Shown: positions 44,310-53,013 of the stretch, piece by piece | Layout of the letters: each line of letters begins with the position of its first letter | Numbering within the stretch: the stretch's first letter is position 1 | DNA from: Candidatus Helarchaeota ASGARD archaeon Hel_GB_B | GTDB lineage: Archaea > Asgardarchaeota > Lokiarchaeia > Helarchaeales > HEL-GB-B | Assembly: GCA_005191425.1 (NCBI GenBank) | Contig: SUPR01000010.1 | Coordinates: forward strand, 1-53,013 | Direction of reading: 5' to 3' | DNA: 53,013 bases | Position numbers and translations under genes: made by a program | The notes under the pieces: generated by a model | What the model was told of the DNA's origin: nothing | Seen by the model: the letters and a program-made list of their open reading frames with translations, nothing else | Databases searched by the model: none

Positions 44310-44963
44310 ATGAAAATGTTAAAAATTTGGAACGGGATGTTTGTAGGTGTAGGTGGACTTGGTACAATTACTCTAAAAAGAATTTTTGAATATGCAGCTT
44401 TAAAGGAGCCAAAAATTAAAAAAATCATTGGAGCTGAAAAACACGGACTTGCACAACGCGAAGGAGCAGTCGATGTCTATGTCAGATTTTTGTTATCAGA
44501 TAATGATGAAGTCCCAAAATATTATTTAACATCACCAACAATAAGTATTGGTGAAGCAGATTTAGTAATTGGCTTAGAACCGGTAGAAGTATTGAGAAAT
44601 TCAAAATATACAAGTAGCCAGACTGTTTTCATAATAAACACAAATACAATCCAACCTCCTTTAAGTATTTCAGGACAAGTCAAATATCCTTCAATTGAAG
44701 AAATTAAAAATGCTATCAAAGAAATTTCAGGTTCCTCTAAAATTATCATGTTTAATGCAACCGAATTAGCTATGAATAAGATGGGTCAAGCCTTATATAC
44801 AAATAATATCATGCTGGGCGCTGCTATTTCAACTGGAGCTATCCCTATTAGTAAAGAAAAAATTGAAGAAACAATTGCAGAGCAATTAAAAGATGTTAAA
44901 AAGAATTTAAAAGCAATAAACATTGGTTATAATATTGGTACTGATCTATTATCTAAGATTTAA
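44310..44963 (+). CDS. iorB: Indolepyruvate ferredoxin oxidoreductase, beta subunit
   Basis: About 217 residues. KIWNGMFVGVGGLGTITLKR is the gamma-domain start of 2-oxoacid oxidoreductases, and GAEKHGLAQREGAVDVYVRF the conserved switch (xxHGMAQRGG in most homologues). I choose the ATG at 44310 because GGAG lies 8-11 nt before it; an upstream ATG at 44289 inside iorA would add seven residues. Pairs with IorA. Confidence 0.9.
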   Translation: MKMLKIWNGMFVGVGGLGTITLKRIFEYAALKEPKIKKIIGAEKHGLAQREGAVDVYVRFLLSDNDEVPKYYLTSPTISIGEADLVIGLEPVEVLRNSKYTSSQTVFIINTNTIQPPLSISGQVKYPSIEEIKNAIKEISGSSKIIMFNATELAMNKMGQALYTNNIMLGAAISTGAIPISKEKIEETIAEQLKDVKKNLKAINIGYNIGTDLLSKI

Positions 44964-45087
44964 TATTAATATCTTTTTAATTTTTATTACAAATTTAAAA
45001 ATACATTGAATTTTTTATTTTTATAATAAAGAGAAAATTTAAATTATTAATAGAATATTAAATTTCCTAAAAAAAAATGTGATACCT

Positions 45088-45255
45088 ATGGCAGATAAAT
45101 ATGTCAACACAAAAAGTGATAAAACGGAAATTTGTGCCAAATGTAATTCGCCAATTGAAAGAGGGACTATGTTTGTAGAACATATTTTTGATGATAAAAA
45201 AGAAATTATTTGCCATTTTTGTTATTATAAAATGAAAAAAAATAAATTAATTTAA
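45088..45255 (+). CDS. Small zinc-ribbon protein, 55 residues
   Basis: ATG to TAA. ICAKCNSPIERGTMFVEHIF then ICHFCYYKMKK: two CxxC pairs separated by about 27 residues, a treble-clef or ribbon zinc site resembling DksA-like or LIM-half sites. The short basic tail (KKNKLI) could contact nucleic acid. A GTG at 45079 is an alternative start. Lies 32 nt before the prenyltransferase gene on the same strand. Confidence 0.75.
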   Translation: MADKYVNTKSDKTEICAKCNSPIERGTMFVEHIFDDKKEIICHFCYYKMKKNKLI

Positions 45256-45287
45256 AAAATAATTTCATTATTAGGATTTGTAAATTA

Positions 45288-46229
45288 ATGAGTAAAATTA
45301 AATCATTCATTAAGTTATTACGACCCACCCAATACTACAAAAATGCATTAATATTTCTAGGAGCTATATTTGCAGAGCGACTAATGGGCCCAAATTTATC
45401 TGAAGTTTTATGGACATATTTCTTATTATTTGTAGGGTTCGTCTGTTTTTGTATGATTTCGAGTTCAAATTATATTATAAATGATATTTTAGATATAAAG
45501 AAGGACAGGATGCATGATGAGAAAAGTAGTCGACCATTAGCATCAGGAGAAATATCTAAGACTTTTGCTATTTTACTATTTTTAATATTTCTAGTTGTAC
45601 CATTAGGCATAAGTCTTTTTATTTCATATCTAATTAATGATTATTGGTTTTTTGTATTTGTCCTTTTAATTTTTATAACAGGTCAAATTTATAATTTATA
45701 TTTTAAGAGAATTTCAGTTGTTGATATCTTAACCTTGAGCGTTAATTATATATGGCGGGCATTGGGTGGATGTATTTTAGTAAATATATTAATTTCGCCT
45801 TGGCTATCTCTCTCGGTATTTTTAGGAGCATTATTTTTAGTACTTTGTAAGAGAAGAAATGACTTGAAATTAATTGGGGAGGATGAAGCATATAAACATA
45901 AAGAAGTATATGAAATTTATAGTCTAAAACTGTTAGATCAAATGATAACCATAGCAACTGCGGCGCTACTTTTTGACTATTGTATTTATTCAGTAATTAA
46001 ATTTATTAATAATGGAGAATATTATTTGATCTCAATTCCTATTTTCTTTTACTTGGTCTTTAGATATCTAAGTTTGATATATATCAAGGAAGATATTGCA
46101 AGAAAAACAGAGCGGGCATTTTTTGATGTGGGAATAATCATAGGTAGTTTAATATTTATAATATTGATATTAATTATCATTTACTTCCCGTTTATTTTAG
46201 ATTTTATTTCCACACTTCCAAAACTTTAA
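45288..46229 (+). CDS. UbiA-family prenyltransferase (DPPR-synthase-like)
   Basis: 313 residues with about eight to nine membrane helices. LLRPTQYYKNALIFLGAIFA and NYIINDILDIKKDRMHDEKS (the NDxxDxxxD magnesium-pyrophosphate site) followed by RPLASGEIS are typical of UbiA enzymes of the decaprenyl-phosphate phosphoribosyltransferase group. The second site includes CKRRNDLKLIGED. It would transfer a polyprenyl-phosphate-linked or phosphoribosyl group in the membrane, perhaps for glycan lipid carriers. The exact substrate is inferred. Confidence 0.85.
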   Translation: MSKIKSFIKLLRPTQYYKNALIFLGAIFAERLMGPNLSEVLWTYFLLFVGFVCFCMISSSNYIINDILDIKKDRMHDEKSSRPLASGEISKTFAILLFLIFLVVPLGISLFISYLINDYWFFVFVLLIFITGQIYNLYFKRISVVDILTLSVNYIWRALGGCILVNILISPWLSLSVFLGALFLVLCKRRNDLKLIGEDEAYKHKEVYEIYSLKLLDQMITIATAALLFDYCIYSVIKFINNGEYYLISIPIFFYLVFRYLSLIYIKEDIARKTERAFFDVGIIIGSLIFIILILIIIYFPFILDFISTLPKL

Positions 46230-46868
46230 ATTTGTTAAAAAATCAATAATAATTTTTACCAAAATAAAAAATATTACTTTTTATTTCTAATATTTTCTAA
46301 TAAATTATTATTAAAATTGTTTCAATAATTATTTGTTATAGCTAATAAATCTGAAAATTTTAAATAATTTTATAACTTTGTCAATTAATTTAATAAGGAT
46401 ATCCTAATTATCAAAAAATTTTAACTTCATCATTATTTTTTTGACTCATTGATATATTTAAAATTATAAATTAGTACACTTTAATTGTAAATCACCTATT
46501 TCATTTTTTCAATTCTATATCAGTAATTTTCCCAGAAGGTTTTTCCATTTATTCATTTTTAAATAAAATACTTATTTTCGGAAATGCTTTTTTGGAGAAT
46601 TATATATTTTTAAGTCGGTATTTCAGAAAACTAGAGTTCAATTTATTATATGATAATTAATTTTTACAATAAGCAAACTAAATCAATTGACTATTAATTA
46701 CACATTTTTTTCATTGACTAACGAAATGTTTATATATAAGAATTATTAGAAGTAAAATATAGGAAATATTATTTCCAATAATATAATAATGAAATAAATA
46801 TTGTCTATAAAAAAATGAAAAAACTTGAAAAATATCAACAAATGATGAAATGAATTGAGGGACAAAAT
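46230..46868. promoter_or_regulatory. Long intergenic region with histone-gene promoter
   Basis: About 640 nt without a gene. CGAAATG followed by TTTATATATAA (46722-46739) is a good BRE/TATA pair. It predicts a transcription start near 46762 and a leader of about 100 nt before the histone ATG, in contrast to the leaderless genes elsewhere in the window. GAGG lies about 10 nt before the ATG (TTGAGGGACAAAATATG). Confidence 0.5.
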
Positions 46869-47081
46869 ATGGCTAAAAAAAGATATTTTGCTTGGTCGCC
46901 TTTAAGGGCAATTATGGCAGGTGTTGGTGCAAAAATAGTTGCTAGAGATGCAGTTGATTATCTAATTGATTATCTTCAGAAGACCACGGTTGACTTGACC
47001 AAACAAGCAATCGTGTATGCTCGACATGCAGGCCGAAAAAAAGTAACAACCTCAGATATAGACCTTGCGATTAATTTGTAA
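46869..47081 (+). CDS. Archaeal histone
   Basis: 70 residues, one histone fold without tails: a short first helix (SPLRAIMAGVGAKIVARDA), the long central helix (VDYLIDYLQKTTVDLTKQAIVYARHAG), the loop RKKVTTSDIDLAI and the last helix. GRKKVTTSDI is the conserved L2 DNA-binding loop. Forms dimers and longer stacks on DNA in the cytoplasm. Strong Shine-Dalgarno (GAGGG). Confidence 0.92.
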   Translation: MAKKRYFAWSPLRAIMAGVGAKIVARDAVDYLIDYLQKTTVDLTKQAIVYARHAGRKKVTTSDIDLAINL

Positions 47082-47207
47082 AAAAATTTTATTAAAATTC
47101 AAACTTTTTTTTCTATTTTTACCAAGATTGGTCATTAAAAATTAGTTTTTAAAAGTTAGTCTAGATAACTTTAAGATAATTACTACAATTTAAAAAATAA
47201 AAAAGTT

Positions 47208-48251
47208 TTATGGGATAATTGCCGTTTTTATTCCTTTTTGGTTAACCAGATTGTCTATTATTTTGTCTAAATCATCAAGTTTGACTTTTTCACTGATAAA
47301 TACATCTGTATCAATTTTTTTATTTGCAAGTAAATTAATAGACGCTTGGACATATCTTGGGGTAGTGTGAAATACACCCAATAATTTTAATTCATTATAA
47401 TGTAATAATGATGTGTTAATGGATATAGATGAGGTAGGTGGTGGGCCACCAAATAAAGTAACAGTTCCACCTTTTCTTGCCATTTTAATAGTAGTTTCCC
47501 ATGTTTTAGGATAACCAATTGCTTCTACTGCAATATCTGCACCCCGATGCTCGTCAGTATATTCTTTTACGGATTCTATAATATCTTCCTCTTCATTTGG
47601 GTTTAATATAACATCTGCACCAAGTTTTTTAGCTATTTGTAATCTCTCATTACTTAGATCAGTTTGAATGATTTTTGCACCTTTATTTCTGACAAGATTT
47701 GTCCAAAATAATCCGATTGGGCCAGCACCATTAATGACTACAACATCTCCAAGTCCAATATTAGAGCGTTCAACGCCCATTAATACACAAGATAAAGGTT
47801 CTGTTAAAGCAGCTTCAGCGTAGTCCAGACCATCAGGAATGGGAATAAGATTTCCACATTGAATAATTTCTTTAGGTACTCTCAAAAATTCGGTCCAAGT
47901 ACCCCAATTCCATGTAATATTATCACAAAGACTATGTCTTCCAATCTTGCAATAATAACATTTTAAACATGGCGCAGAATCATGGACAAAAACAGGCTGA
48001 CCAATTTTATAACCCTCAACATTTTTACCAATTTTGTAAATATCCCCTGCAACTTCGTGTCCAAAAATTGATGGGGGCTTAAAATATGAGGGATATTTTT
48101 TCTCTTTTCTTAAATATAATTTTCTATCAGTCCCACAAGTTGTAGATGCTCTAATTTTTACTAAAATTTCATCATCAGAAATAGTCGGTATTTCGCATTC
48201 CTCTAAAGTTAAATCTTGAGGACCGTGAAACATTGCAGCACACATTTTCAT
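47208..48251 (-). CDS. Zinc-dependent alcohol dehydrogenase (MDR family)
   Basis: 347 residues. STTCGTDRK and IFGHEVAGD hold the catalytic zinc, CLKCYYCKIGRHSLC the structural zinc, and VVINGAGPIGLFWTNLVRNK the NAD-binding Rossmann loop. Members oxidise polyols, threonine or other alcohols; the substrate is not clear. In the same orientation as the longin-like gene and a second MDR gene upstream, possibly one transcription unit. Confidence 0.88.
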   Translation of the reverse strand: MKMCAAMFHGPQDLTLEECEIPTISDDEILVKIRASTTCGTDRKLYLRKEKKYPSYFKPPSIFGHEVAGDIYKIGKNVEGYKIGQPVFVHDSAPCLKCYYCKIGRHSLCDNITWNWGTWTEFLRVPKEIIQCGNLIPIPDGLDYAEAALTEPLSCVLMGVERSNIGLGDVVVINGAGPIGLFWTNLVRNKGAKIIQTDLSNERLQIAKKLGADVILNPNEEEDIIESVKEYTDEHRGADIAVEAIGYPKTWETTIKMARKGGTVTLFGGPPPTSSISINTSLLHYNELKLLGVFHTTPRYVQASINLLANKKIDTDVFISEKVKLDDLDKIIDNLVNQKGIKTAIIP

Positions 48252-48269
48252 TTAATAACCTCTCATTTG

Positions 48270-48659
48270 TTATAATTTCGTATTTTTTAAAATATTTTCA
48301 AGAGTTTCATCAAAATAATTAAAAATCTCAGGATTTTCAGAATAATATAATCCATCAAAAAGATTTTGAAAGGATGATTGAATTTTCAATAATATTTCTT
48401 TAATCTTTTTAATTTTAACATTTTTTTCTGTTATTAATACTATGAAAAAATCGTCCGAAAAGTGATAATTTACTAATGAGTCCTTCATTTCAATATTTTC
48501 AAGTTCATCGTGAGTTACTGTTTTAGAAAATTTAATTATACTTGAAAAAAAGTTCAAATAAAGTTCCTGATTTTTCATATCTTCAATGAAATTTTTTTGA
48601 AATAAAATTCTATAGTCTTTTGCAATAATCCAGATATATTTGATTGAATTCTTACTCAT
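48270..48659 (-). CDS. Longin-like domain protein
   Basis: 129 residues. IKYIWIIAKDYRILFQKNFI is like the first two strands of a longin domain, followed by helix LNFFSSIIKFSKTVTHDELE, strands VNYHFSDDFFIVLITEKNVK, and helix IKKIKEILLKIQSSFQNLFD. Longins serve in eukaryotic membrane traffic and bind GTPases; Asgard genomes carry many. Assignment is by pattern only. It sits between two dehydrogenase genes, about 20 and 85 nt away. Confidence 0.6.
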   Translation of the reverse strand: MSKNSIKYIWIIAKDYRILFQKNFIEDMKNQELYLNFFSSIIKFSKTVTHDELENIEMKDSLVNYHFSDDFFIVLITEKNVKIKKIKEILLKIQSSFQNLFDGLYYSENPEIFNYFDETLENILKNTKL

Positions 48660-48744
48660 ATCTCTTCCTATACAGAGTTAAATTGTTAATAAGATTTTCG
48701 TTTTTATAATTATTTTAGTAAATTAAAATCCTAAAAATTGAGAT

Positions 48745-49764
48745 TTATGGATTAATTATCAATTTTAATGATTTCTTGGCTTTATGACCGATATTAATTG
48801 CTTTTTCTAAATCTTTTAATTTAAATTTATGAGTTATTAAATCCTTAACATTAATAAAACCATTCTCTATCAATTTAATTACGCGAGGATAATCAAGAGG
48901 AGATGATGAATAAGTCCCTACAAATGTCAATTCATGAAAAAAGATTTCATTAAAGTTGATTTCAATATTTTTATTTTCCATGAATGGCGCAAAAACATTA
49001 ATGATCGCTCCTTTTCTTGCAGATTTTATTCCTTGCTGCATAGCTATTTTGTTTCCCACAGTATCAATTATTACATCAGCACCTTTACCATTAGTAAGTT
49101 CAAGCACTTTTGATACGAGATCTTCTTTATTGACATTAATTCCGATACTATCAAATTTTTCAGCCATTTTTAACCTAAAATCGACCAGATCGGTATTAAT
49201 TATAAGGGAAGCATTGAAAGTTTTTGCAATTTGGGTATGAATAATACCAATTGGGCCACTTCCTAAGATAAGTACAGTATCGCCAGGTTGGATTTTACTG
49301 GAATATCCTCTGATACAACATGCTAGTGGTTCCATAAATGCACCTTCATCATAACTCATCGAATCAGGGATCTTTACCATAGTTCGAGACACATTTATGG
49401 CTGGAACTCTAATAATTTCAGAAAAACCACCTGGATCTAAATTTGTTTTTAAATATTCATCGCATAATGAATGGTGGTTATGTCGACATTCCCAGCAGAC
49501 CATGCAAGGTGCATGATGTGCTAAAGCTACCCTATCTCCCACAGAAAACTTTTTAACTTTATCCCCCACTTCAATTATAATTCCAGATACTTCGTGTCCT
49601 AATACAATCGGAGTTTGAACTGTTTTATAAATTGCTTTATGAATATCGGTTCCACAAACACCACATGATTTCATTTCAATTAGAACTTCTGATTCAGAAA
49701 TCTTGGGACTTTCGATATCCAAATACCTAAAATCATTAATATCATAAAAAAAATTGGCTTTCAT
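48745..49764 (-). CDS. Zinc-dependent alcohol dehydrogenase (MDR family), second copy
   Basis: 339 residues. SCGVCGTDIHKA and VLGHEVSGI (catalytic zinc), CMVCWECRHNHHSLC (structural zinc), VLILGSGPIGIIHTQIAK (NAD). Like the L-threonine / sorbitol dehydrogenase group. Only moderately similar to the copy at 47.2 kb. Divergent from the E1 alpha gene with about 115 nt between. Confidence 0.88.
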   Translation of the reverse strand: MKANFFYDINDFRYLDIESPKISESEVLIEMKSCGVCGTDIHKAIYKTVQTPIVLGHEVSGIIIEVGDKVKKFSVGDRVALAHHAPCMVCWECRHNHHSLCDEYLKTNLDPGGFSEIIRVPAINVSRTMVKIPDSMSYDEGAFMEPLACCIRGYSSKIQPGDTVLILGSGPIGIIHTQIAKTFNASLIINTDLVDFRLKMAEKFDSIGINVNKEDLVSKVLELTNGKGADVIIDTVGNKIAMQQGIKSARKGAIINVFAPFMENKNIEINFNEIFFHELTFVGTYSSSPLDYPRVIKLIENGFINVKDLITHKFKLKDLEKAINIGHKAKKSLKLIINP

Positions 49765-49878
49765 AATTGACCATCTAAATGTAATCCTACATCTTTTATT
49801 TTAAATAGATCTATATAATTTAAAAATATAATATAAAATGTATTTAATTATTAAATAACTTAAAAAGATGGATTAAAA

Positions 49879-50859
49879 ATGGATGAAGATCTAACAGATC
49901 CCCAATTACTTCAAATGTTCGAGATAATGTATAAAATACGACAATTTGAACTTACGGCATACGATTTATTGGGACAAAATATGATACCCGGTACTTTACA
50001 TACATATGCAGGTGAAGAAGCTGTCGCAACAGGAGTTTGTCTTAATTTAACTGATGAAGATTATGTTTCAAGCACTCACAGAGGACATGGACATTGTATC
50101 GCAAAAGGTGCAGATATAAACAAGATGATGGCTGAATTATTTGGGAAAAAAACAGGCTATTGCAAAGGAAAAGGGGGGTCAATGCATATTACAGATTTTA
50201 AAGTCGGGATGCTCGGTGCAAATGGAATTGTAGGGGCTGGAATCCCTATTGCTGTAGGAGCAGGTTTGACTTGTAAATTAAAGTACCCAGGAAGAGTTTC
50301 GGTCGCTTTTTTTGGCGATGGTGCCTCAAATCAAGGTACATTTCATGAAAGTATTAATTTAGCTGCTGCATGGAATTTACCAGTTATTTTTGTTTGCGAA
50401 AATAATCTTTATGCTATGGGAACTGATATTAGAAAAGTAACAGCAAACCCAAATATTGCTGATAGGGCAATAGGATATGGAATTAAAGGCATTATTGCAG
50501 ATGGAATGGACGTTTTAGATGTATATAAAAAAGCAAAAGAAGCAATTGAACACGCTAGAAATGGCGGTGGACCAACGCTTTTGGAATGTAAAACATATAG
50601 AATTAAAGGCCATTCCAGATATGATCCTGCATTATATAGACCAAAAGAAGAGGTAGAAGAGTGGATGAAGAGGGATTGTATAACAAATTTTAAAGAAAAA
50701 ATATTAATAGGTGAGAAACATATCGACCAAAACGTTATTCACGAAATCGAACAGAAAATCATTAGACAGATTGAACAAGCAGTGAATTTTGCAAAAGAAA
50801 GTCCATTTCCTGAGAATTCATCTGCCCTAGAAGATGTTTATGCGGAGGACTTAAAATGA
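49879..50859 (+). CDS. Thiamine-dependent dehydrogenase E1 component, alpha subunit
   Basis: 326 residues. TLHTYAGEEAVATGVCLNL and SSTHRGHGHCIAKGAD (conserved active-site His loop), then the TPP motif GDGASNQGTFHESINLAAAW with CENNLYAMGT, and KGHSRYDPALYRPKEEVEEW (phosphorylation-loop region). Family: pyruvate, branched-chain or acetoin dehydrogenase E1 alpha; by eye closest to acetoin/pyruvate type. Overlaps the beta gene by 4 nt (ATGA). No E2 or E3 gene lies in the window. Confidence 0.92.
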   Translation: MDEDLTDPQLLQMFEIMYKIRQFELTAYDLLGQNMIPGTLHTYAGEEAVATGVCLNLTDEDYVSSTHRGHGHCIAKGADINKMMAELFGKKTGYCKGKGGSMHITDFKVGMLGANGIVGAGIPIAVGAGLTCKLKYPGRVSVAFFGDGASNQGTFHESINLAAAWNLPVIFVCENNLYAMGTDIRKVTANPNIADRAIGYGIKGIIADGMDVLDVYKKAKEAIEHARNGGGPTLLECKTYRIKGHSRYDPALYRPKEEVEEWMKRDCITNFKEKILIGEKHIDQNVIHEIEQKIIRQIEQAVNFAKESPFPENSSALEDVYAEDLK

Positions 50860-51833
50860 GAGAAATTAAATATGTAGAAGCACTAAATGAAGCACTTAAA
50901 GAAGAAATGGAGAGGGATCCAGATGTTATTTTACTGGGCGAAGATATTGGAAAAGAATGGCAGGGAGCATTTAAAGTTACAAAAGGTCTTGAAGAAATTT
51001 TCGGCCCAGAAAGAGTAAGGAATACACCAATTTCTGAAAATAGTTTTGTAGGGTGTGGTGTTGGCGCTGCAATGACAGGTCTGAAACCAGTCGTAGAAAT
51101 TATGTTTGGAGACCTTATATTACTTGCAATGGACCAAATTATAAACCAAGCTGCAAAAATGCGATATATGTCAGGAGGTCAAGCTTCGGTACCCATCGTG
51201 ATACGGACACCATTTGGCTCAGGAGGTTCCTATGCATCACACCACTCTCAAAGCTTAGAAGCTTTATTCACACATATCCCCGGTCTTATAGTTGTCCAAC
51301 CAAGTACACCCTACGACGCAAAAGGACTATTAAAAACAGCAATAAGGTCCATTGATCCTGTTATGTTTTTTGAACATAAATTTATTTATAAGAAGAGTGG
51401 CCCAGTTCCTGAGGACGAATATCTAATCCCATTTGGAGAAGCCGATATTAAAATAGAGGGCTCAGATTTAACAATAATTGCAACTTCCATGATGGTATGG
51501 CATTCTATAAAAGTTGCAAAAGAGTTAAAAAATGAGGGTATTTCTGTTGAGGTAGTAGACCCTCGAACTCTTGTACCACTTGATAAAAAGACCATTTCTG
51601 ATTCAGTCAAAAAAACAGGTAGAGCCTTAATTGTCCATGAAGCAGTGTCAAGAGGTGGATTTTCAGGGGAAATAACAAAAATGATTATTGATGAAGCATT
51701 TGACTACCTGGATGCACCTATCAAAACATTAGGGGGCTTACCTACACCTATCCCATTTACCCCAAACTTAGAAAAATTTGTCGTACCAGACCCCAAGAGA
51801 ATTAAGAAAGCTGTAATTGAACTTGTGCCATAG
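50856..51833 (+). CDS. Thiamine-dependent dehydrogenase E1 component, beta subunit
   Basis: 325 residues. EALNEALKEEMERDPDVILL with GEDIG at the N-terminus, RVRNTPISENSFVGCGVGAA, EIMFGDLILLAMDQIINQAA, and HHSQSLEALFTHIPGL with VVQPSTPYDAKGLLKTAI are the standard E1 beta blocks. The C-terminal transketolase domain ends TPIPFTPNLEKFVVPDPKRI. Forms a heterotetramer with the alpha subunit. Confidence 0.92.
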   Translation: MREIKYVEALNEALKEEMERDPDVILLGEDIGKEWQGAFKVTKGLEEIFGPERVRNTPISENSFVGCGVGAAMTGLKPVVEIMFGDLILLAMDQIINQAAKMRYMSGGQASVPIVIRTPFGSGGSYASHHSQSLEALFTHIPGLIVVQPSTPYDAKGLLKTAIRSIDPVMFFEHKFIYKKSGPVPEDEYLIPFGEADIKIEGSDLTIIATSMMVWHSIKVAKELKNEGISVEVVDPRTLVPLDKKTISDSVKKTGRALIVHEAVSRGGFSGEITKMIIDEAFDYLDAPIKTLGGLPTPIPFTPNLEKFVVPDPKRIKKAVIELVP

Positions 51834-51961
51834 ACGGACGCTTTTAATAATTTAATAACATTCTCTAAATTTTTCAACTTTCTTATTTATATTTAGAACA
51901 GAATTTAACTCAAGGGTTTATTCATTTTCCTATGCTAATAATAGGAGAATAAATTTTATAT

Positions 51962-52780
51962 CTATTCAACACGAACAGATACTGGCGTGACCCCAAACGC
52001 CTCTATCCCGTCCACTTTATCAAAAGCTTTCGGGACTGCTTTTTTTATTATGTTGTATGCACCATTAACGTCTGCATTGATCAATTTGGCACTCCTTGTC
52101 TTGAATAGTCCCCTCTTGACTCTCCTTCCAGCATAATGCTCGTGATGTTCGATGGATTCTCCATCTAGAAAGCTACATTTTGACGTGTGACTTTCATCCA
52201 CCAGCTCCACGTTCATGCCGACCAAGAGTGCCTTGTATTGGATCATCTTGACCAAATTTAAGAACGGGACTTGCACGAAATTTTGGTTGGTCCTCCTTCC
52301 CATCTTGATTTTTTGCTTCCATCCCTGATTATATCCAATGATTATCCTGCCAAAATCATTCTCGATGCAATATTGAATTATCTTTCGAGAGATCTTGTGG
52401 AAAACATCCATTATCTTGTTGTTTCTTTTTAATGTCAATTGTTGAATGCGTTTCGTTTCAAACTTGTATCCTTGTTTGCTCTTGATTGATCTGAGCTTTG
52501 CTAATTGCTTGTTGTAATACTGATTTATGGACTTGACGATCCCGCCTTTAATAATGAAGGGCTCCAACCCCGCATTATTTACGACAGTTACGAGATTGTT
52601 CAAGCCCAAATCAATGCCCATAATTCTGTTTTTATCCAATTCTAAGTTAATTTCCTCCTGTTCATAGATAATTTCTAGTATATATACAATACCTTTTGGG
52701 ATAATTCTGACCTCATGTATCCCACTTGTTATTCTTGTCTTTACAGTTAAACCTATTTTTTTAGGAAATTGTAGCGGACG
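51962..52780 (-). pseudogene. TnpB (IS200/IS605 OrfB) transposon nuclease, N-terminal half missing
   Basis: The readable part, about 272 residues, runs RPLQFPKKIGLTVKTRI, HEVRIIPKG, then MGIDLGLNNLVTVVNN (RuvC I Asp), a Gln/Lys-rich helix, VELVDESHTSKCSFLDGESI (RuvC II Glu and start of the zinc region), GRRVKRGLF and LINADVNGAYNII (RuvC III Asp), ending FGVTPVSVRVE. All three catalytic residues are present, but the first third to half of TnpB is absent: upstream the frame meets TAG and the sequence changes to a DDE transposase. The locally higher GC is typical of mobile elements. Dead as a nuclease gene. Confidence 0.85.
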
Positions 52781-53013
52781 TACCTATCTTCGTTGATTGC
52801 CACCACGAGATACCAAACACGTCCATTAATTTTAATAAAAGTTTCATCGACTAAAAGTATATTACTATGAATGAGTGTATTCCAAGCAAGTTTTACTTCA
52901 ATTGAGTCATTAACAGCGACCATTATTTCTTTCACTATAGTAGAAGCATATGAATTAGAGCAATTAAGAAATATACTGATTTGTTTTAAATTAATATTAC
53001 CATTTTTAAAGAA
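52781..53013 (-). pseudogene. DDE transposase fragment, truncated at C-terminus and by the window edge
   Basis: The minus strand reads NGNINLKQISIFLNCSNSYA (helix-turn-helix part) and then LLVDETFIKINGRVWYLVVA and INEDRYV. This is the first catalytic Asp region (DETYIKI.G...YL..AID.DG) of IS6/ISH-like DDE transposases. After DRYV the frame runs into TnpB-derived sequence and stops (52754-52756). The gene begins beyond the right edge. Confidence 0.75.

Noticed and set aside
1..53013. CRISPR arrays, rRNA genes, standard tRNA genes
   Set aside because: No regularly spaced repeats of 24-40 nt and no rRNA-like GC-rich blocks were seen. The only tRNA recognised is the split-up tRNA-Sec. Intron-rich tRNAs like this one could still be overlooked elsewhere.

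Overview
The window comes from a very AT-rich archaeal genome, most likely an Asgard archaeon of the Lokiarchaeia type. This is an inference from several signals found together: an Arf-like small GTPase carrying a roadblock/longin-like tail, a free-standing longin-like protein, an archaeal histone, archaeal/eukaryal-type selenocysteine (Sec) machinery, a tRNA with archaeal bulge-helix-bulge introns, TATA boxes about 25 nt before several start codons (leaderless mRNAs), and archaeal metabolic genes (tungsten aldehyde oxidoreductase, indolepyruvate oxidoreductase).

The central theme is selenocysteine. selB and spcS (SepSecS) overlap at 6.2-8.9 kb, pstK lies at 22.4 kb, and at 14937-15126 I recognise a gene for tRNA-Sec(UCA). 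It has a 9-bp acceptor stem, a 4-nt D-loop, a UCA anticodon, a long variable arm, a 4-bp T stem, discriminator G and encoded CCA. It is interrupted by three introns (D-arm, anticodon loop, T-loop), each with a 3-nt bulge / 4-bp helix / 3-nt bulge signal. Removing them gives a 93-nt tRNA. I regard this as the most important object in the window. Next to spcS is an AIR-synthase-like gene (SelD superfamily, but without the SelD Cys/Sec loop).

Region by region. 0-6 kb: start of a 3-hydroxyacyl-CoA dehydrogenase, the Arf-like GTPase, a poorly coding stretch with a GC-rich patch, a Uma2-like protein, a membrane protein and an M20 peptidase. 6-12 kb: selB-spcS, AIR-synthase-like protein, guaB and a YkgJ-type Cys-cluster protein. 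12.7-16.6 kb: an MFS transporter broken by two in-frame stops, tRNA-Sec, a decayed TIR-domain gene and a HEPN-MNT toxin-antitoxin pair. 17-28 kb: membrane proteins, a NapH-like ferredoxin with a small membrane partner, a PLP enzyme, pstK, nucleotidyltransferase, and a set of coiled-coil and zinc-ribbon proteins. 28-33 kb: a possible C/D-box sRNA, TatD, ThiD and a membrane-anchored duplicated beta-domain protein. 33.7-38.2 kb: two convergent operons, SCP2-iron alcohol dehydrogenase and SCP2-aldehyde ferredoxin oxidoreductase-ferredoxin. 38.6-47 kb: nucleotidyltransferase, Hsp20-like protein, SBBP beta-propeller, IorAB, a zinc-ribbon microprotein, UbiA-type prenyltransferase and histone. 47-52 kb: two zinc-dependent dehydrogenases flanking the longin-like protein, then E1 alpha/beta of a 2-oxoacid (or acetoin) dehydrogenase. 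52-53 kb: a truncated TnpB joined to a truncated DDE transposase.

No rRNA and no CRISPR array was seen. Everything is read by eye: domain names rest on motif recognition, and no database search or folding program was run.
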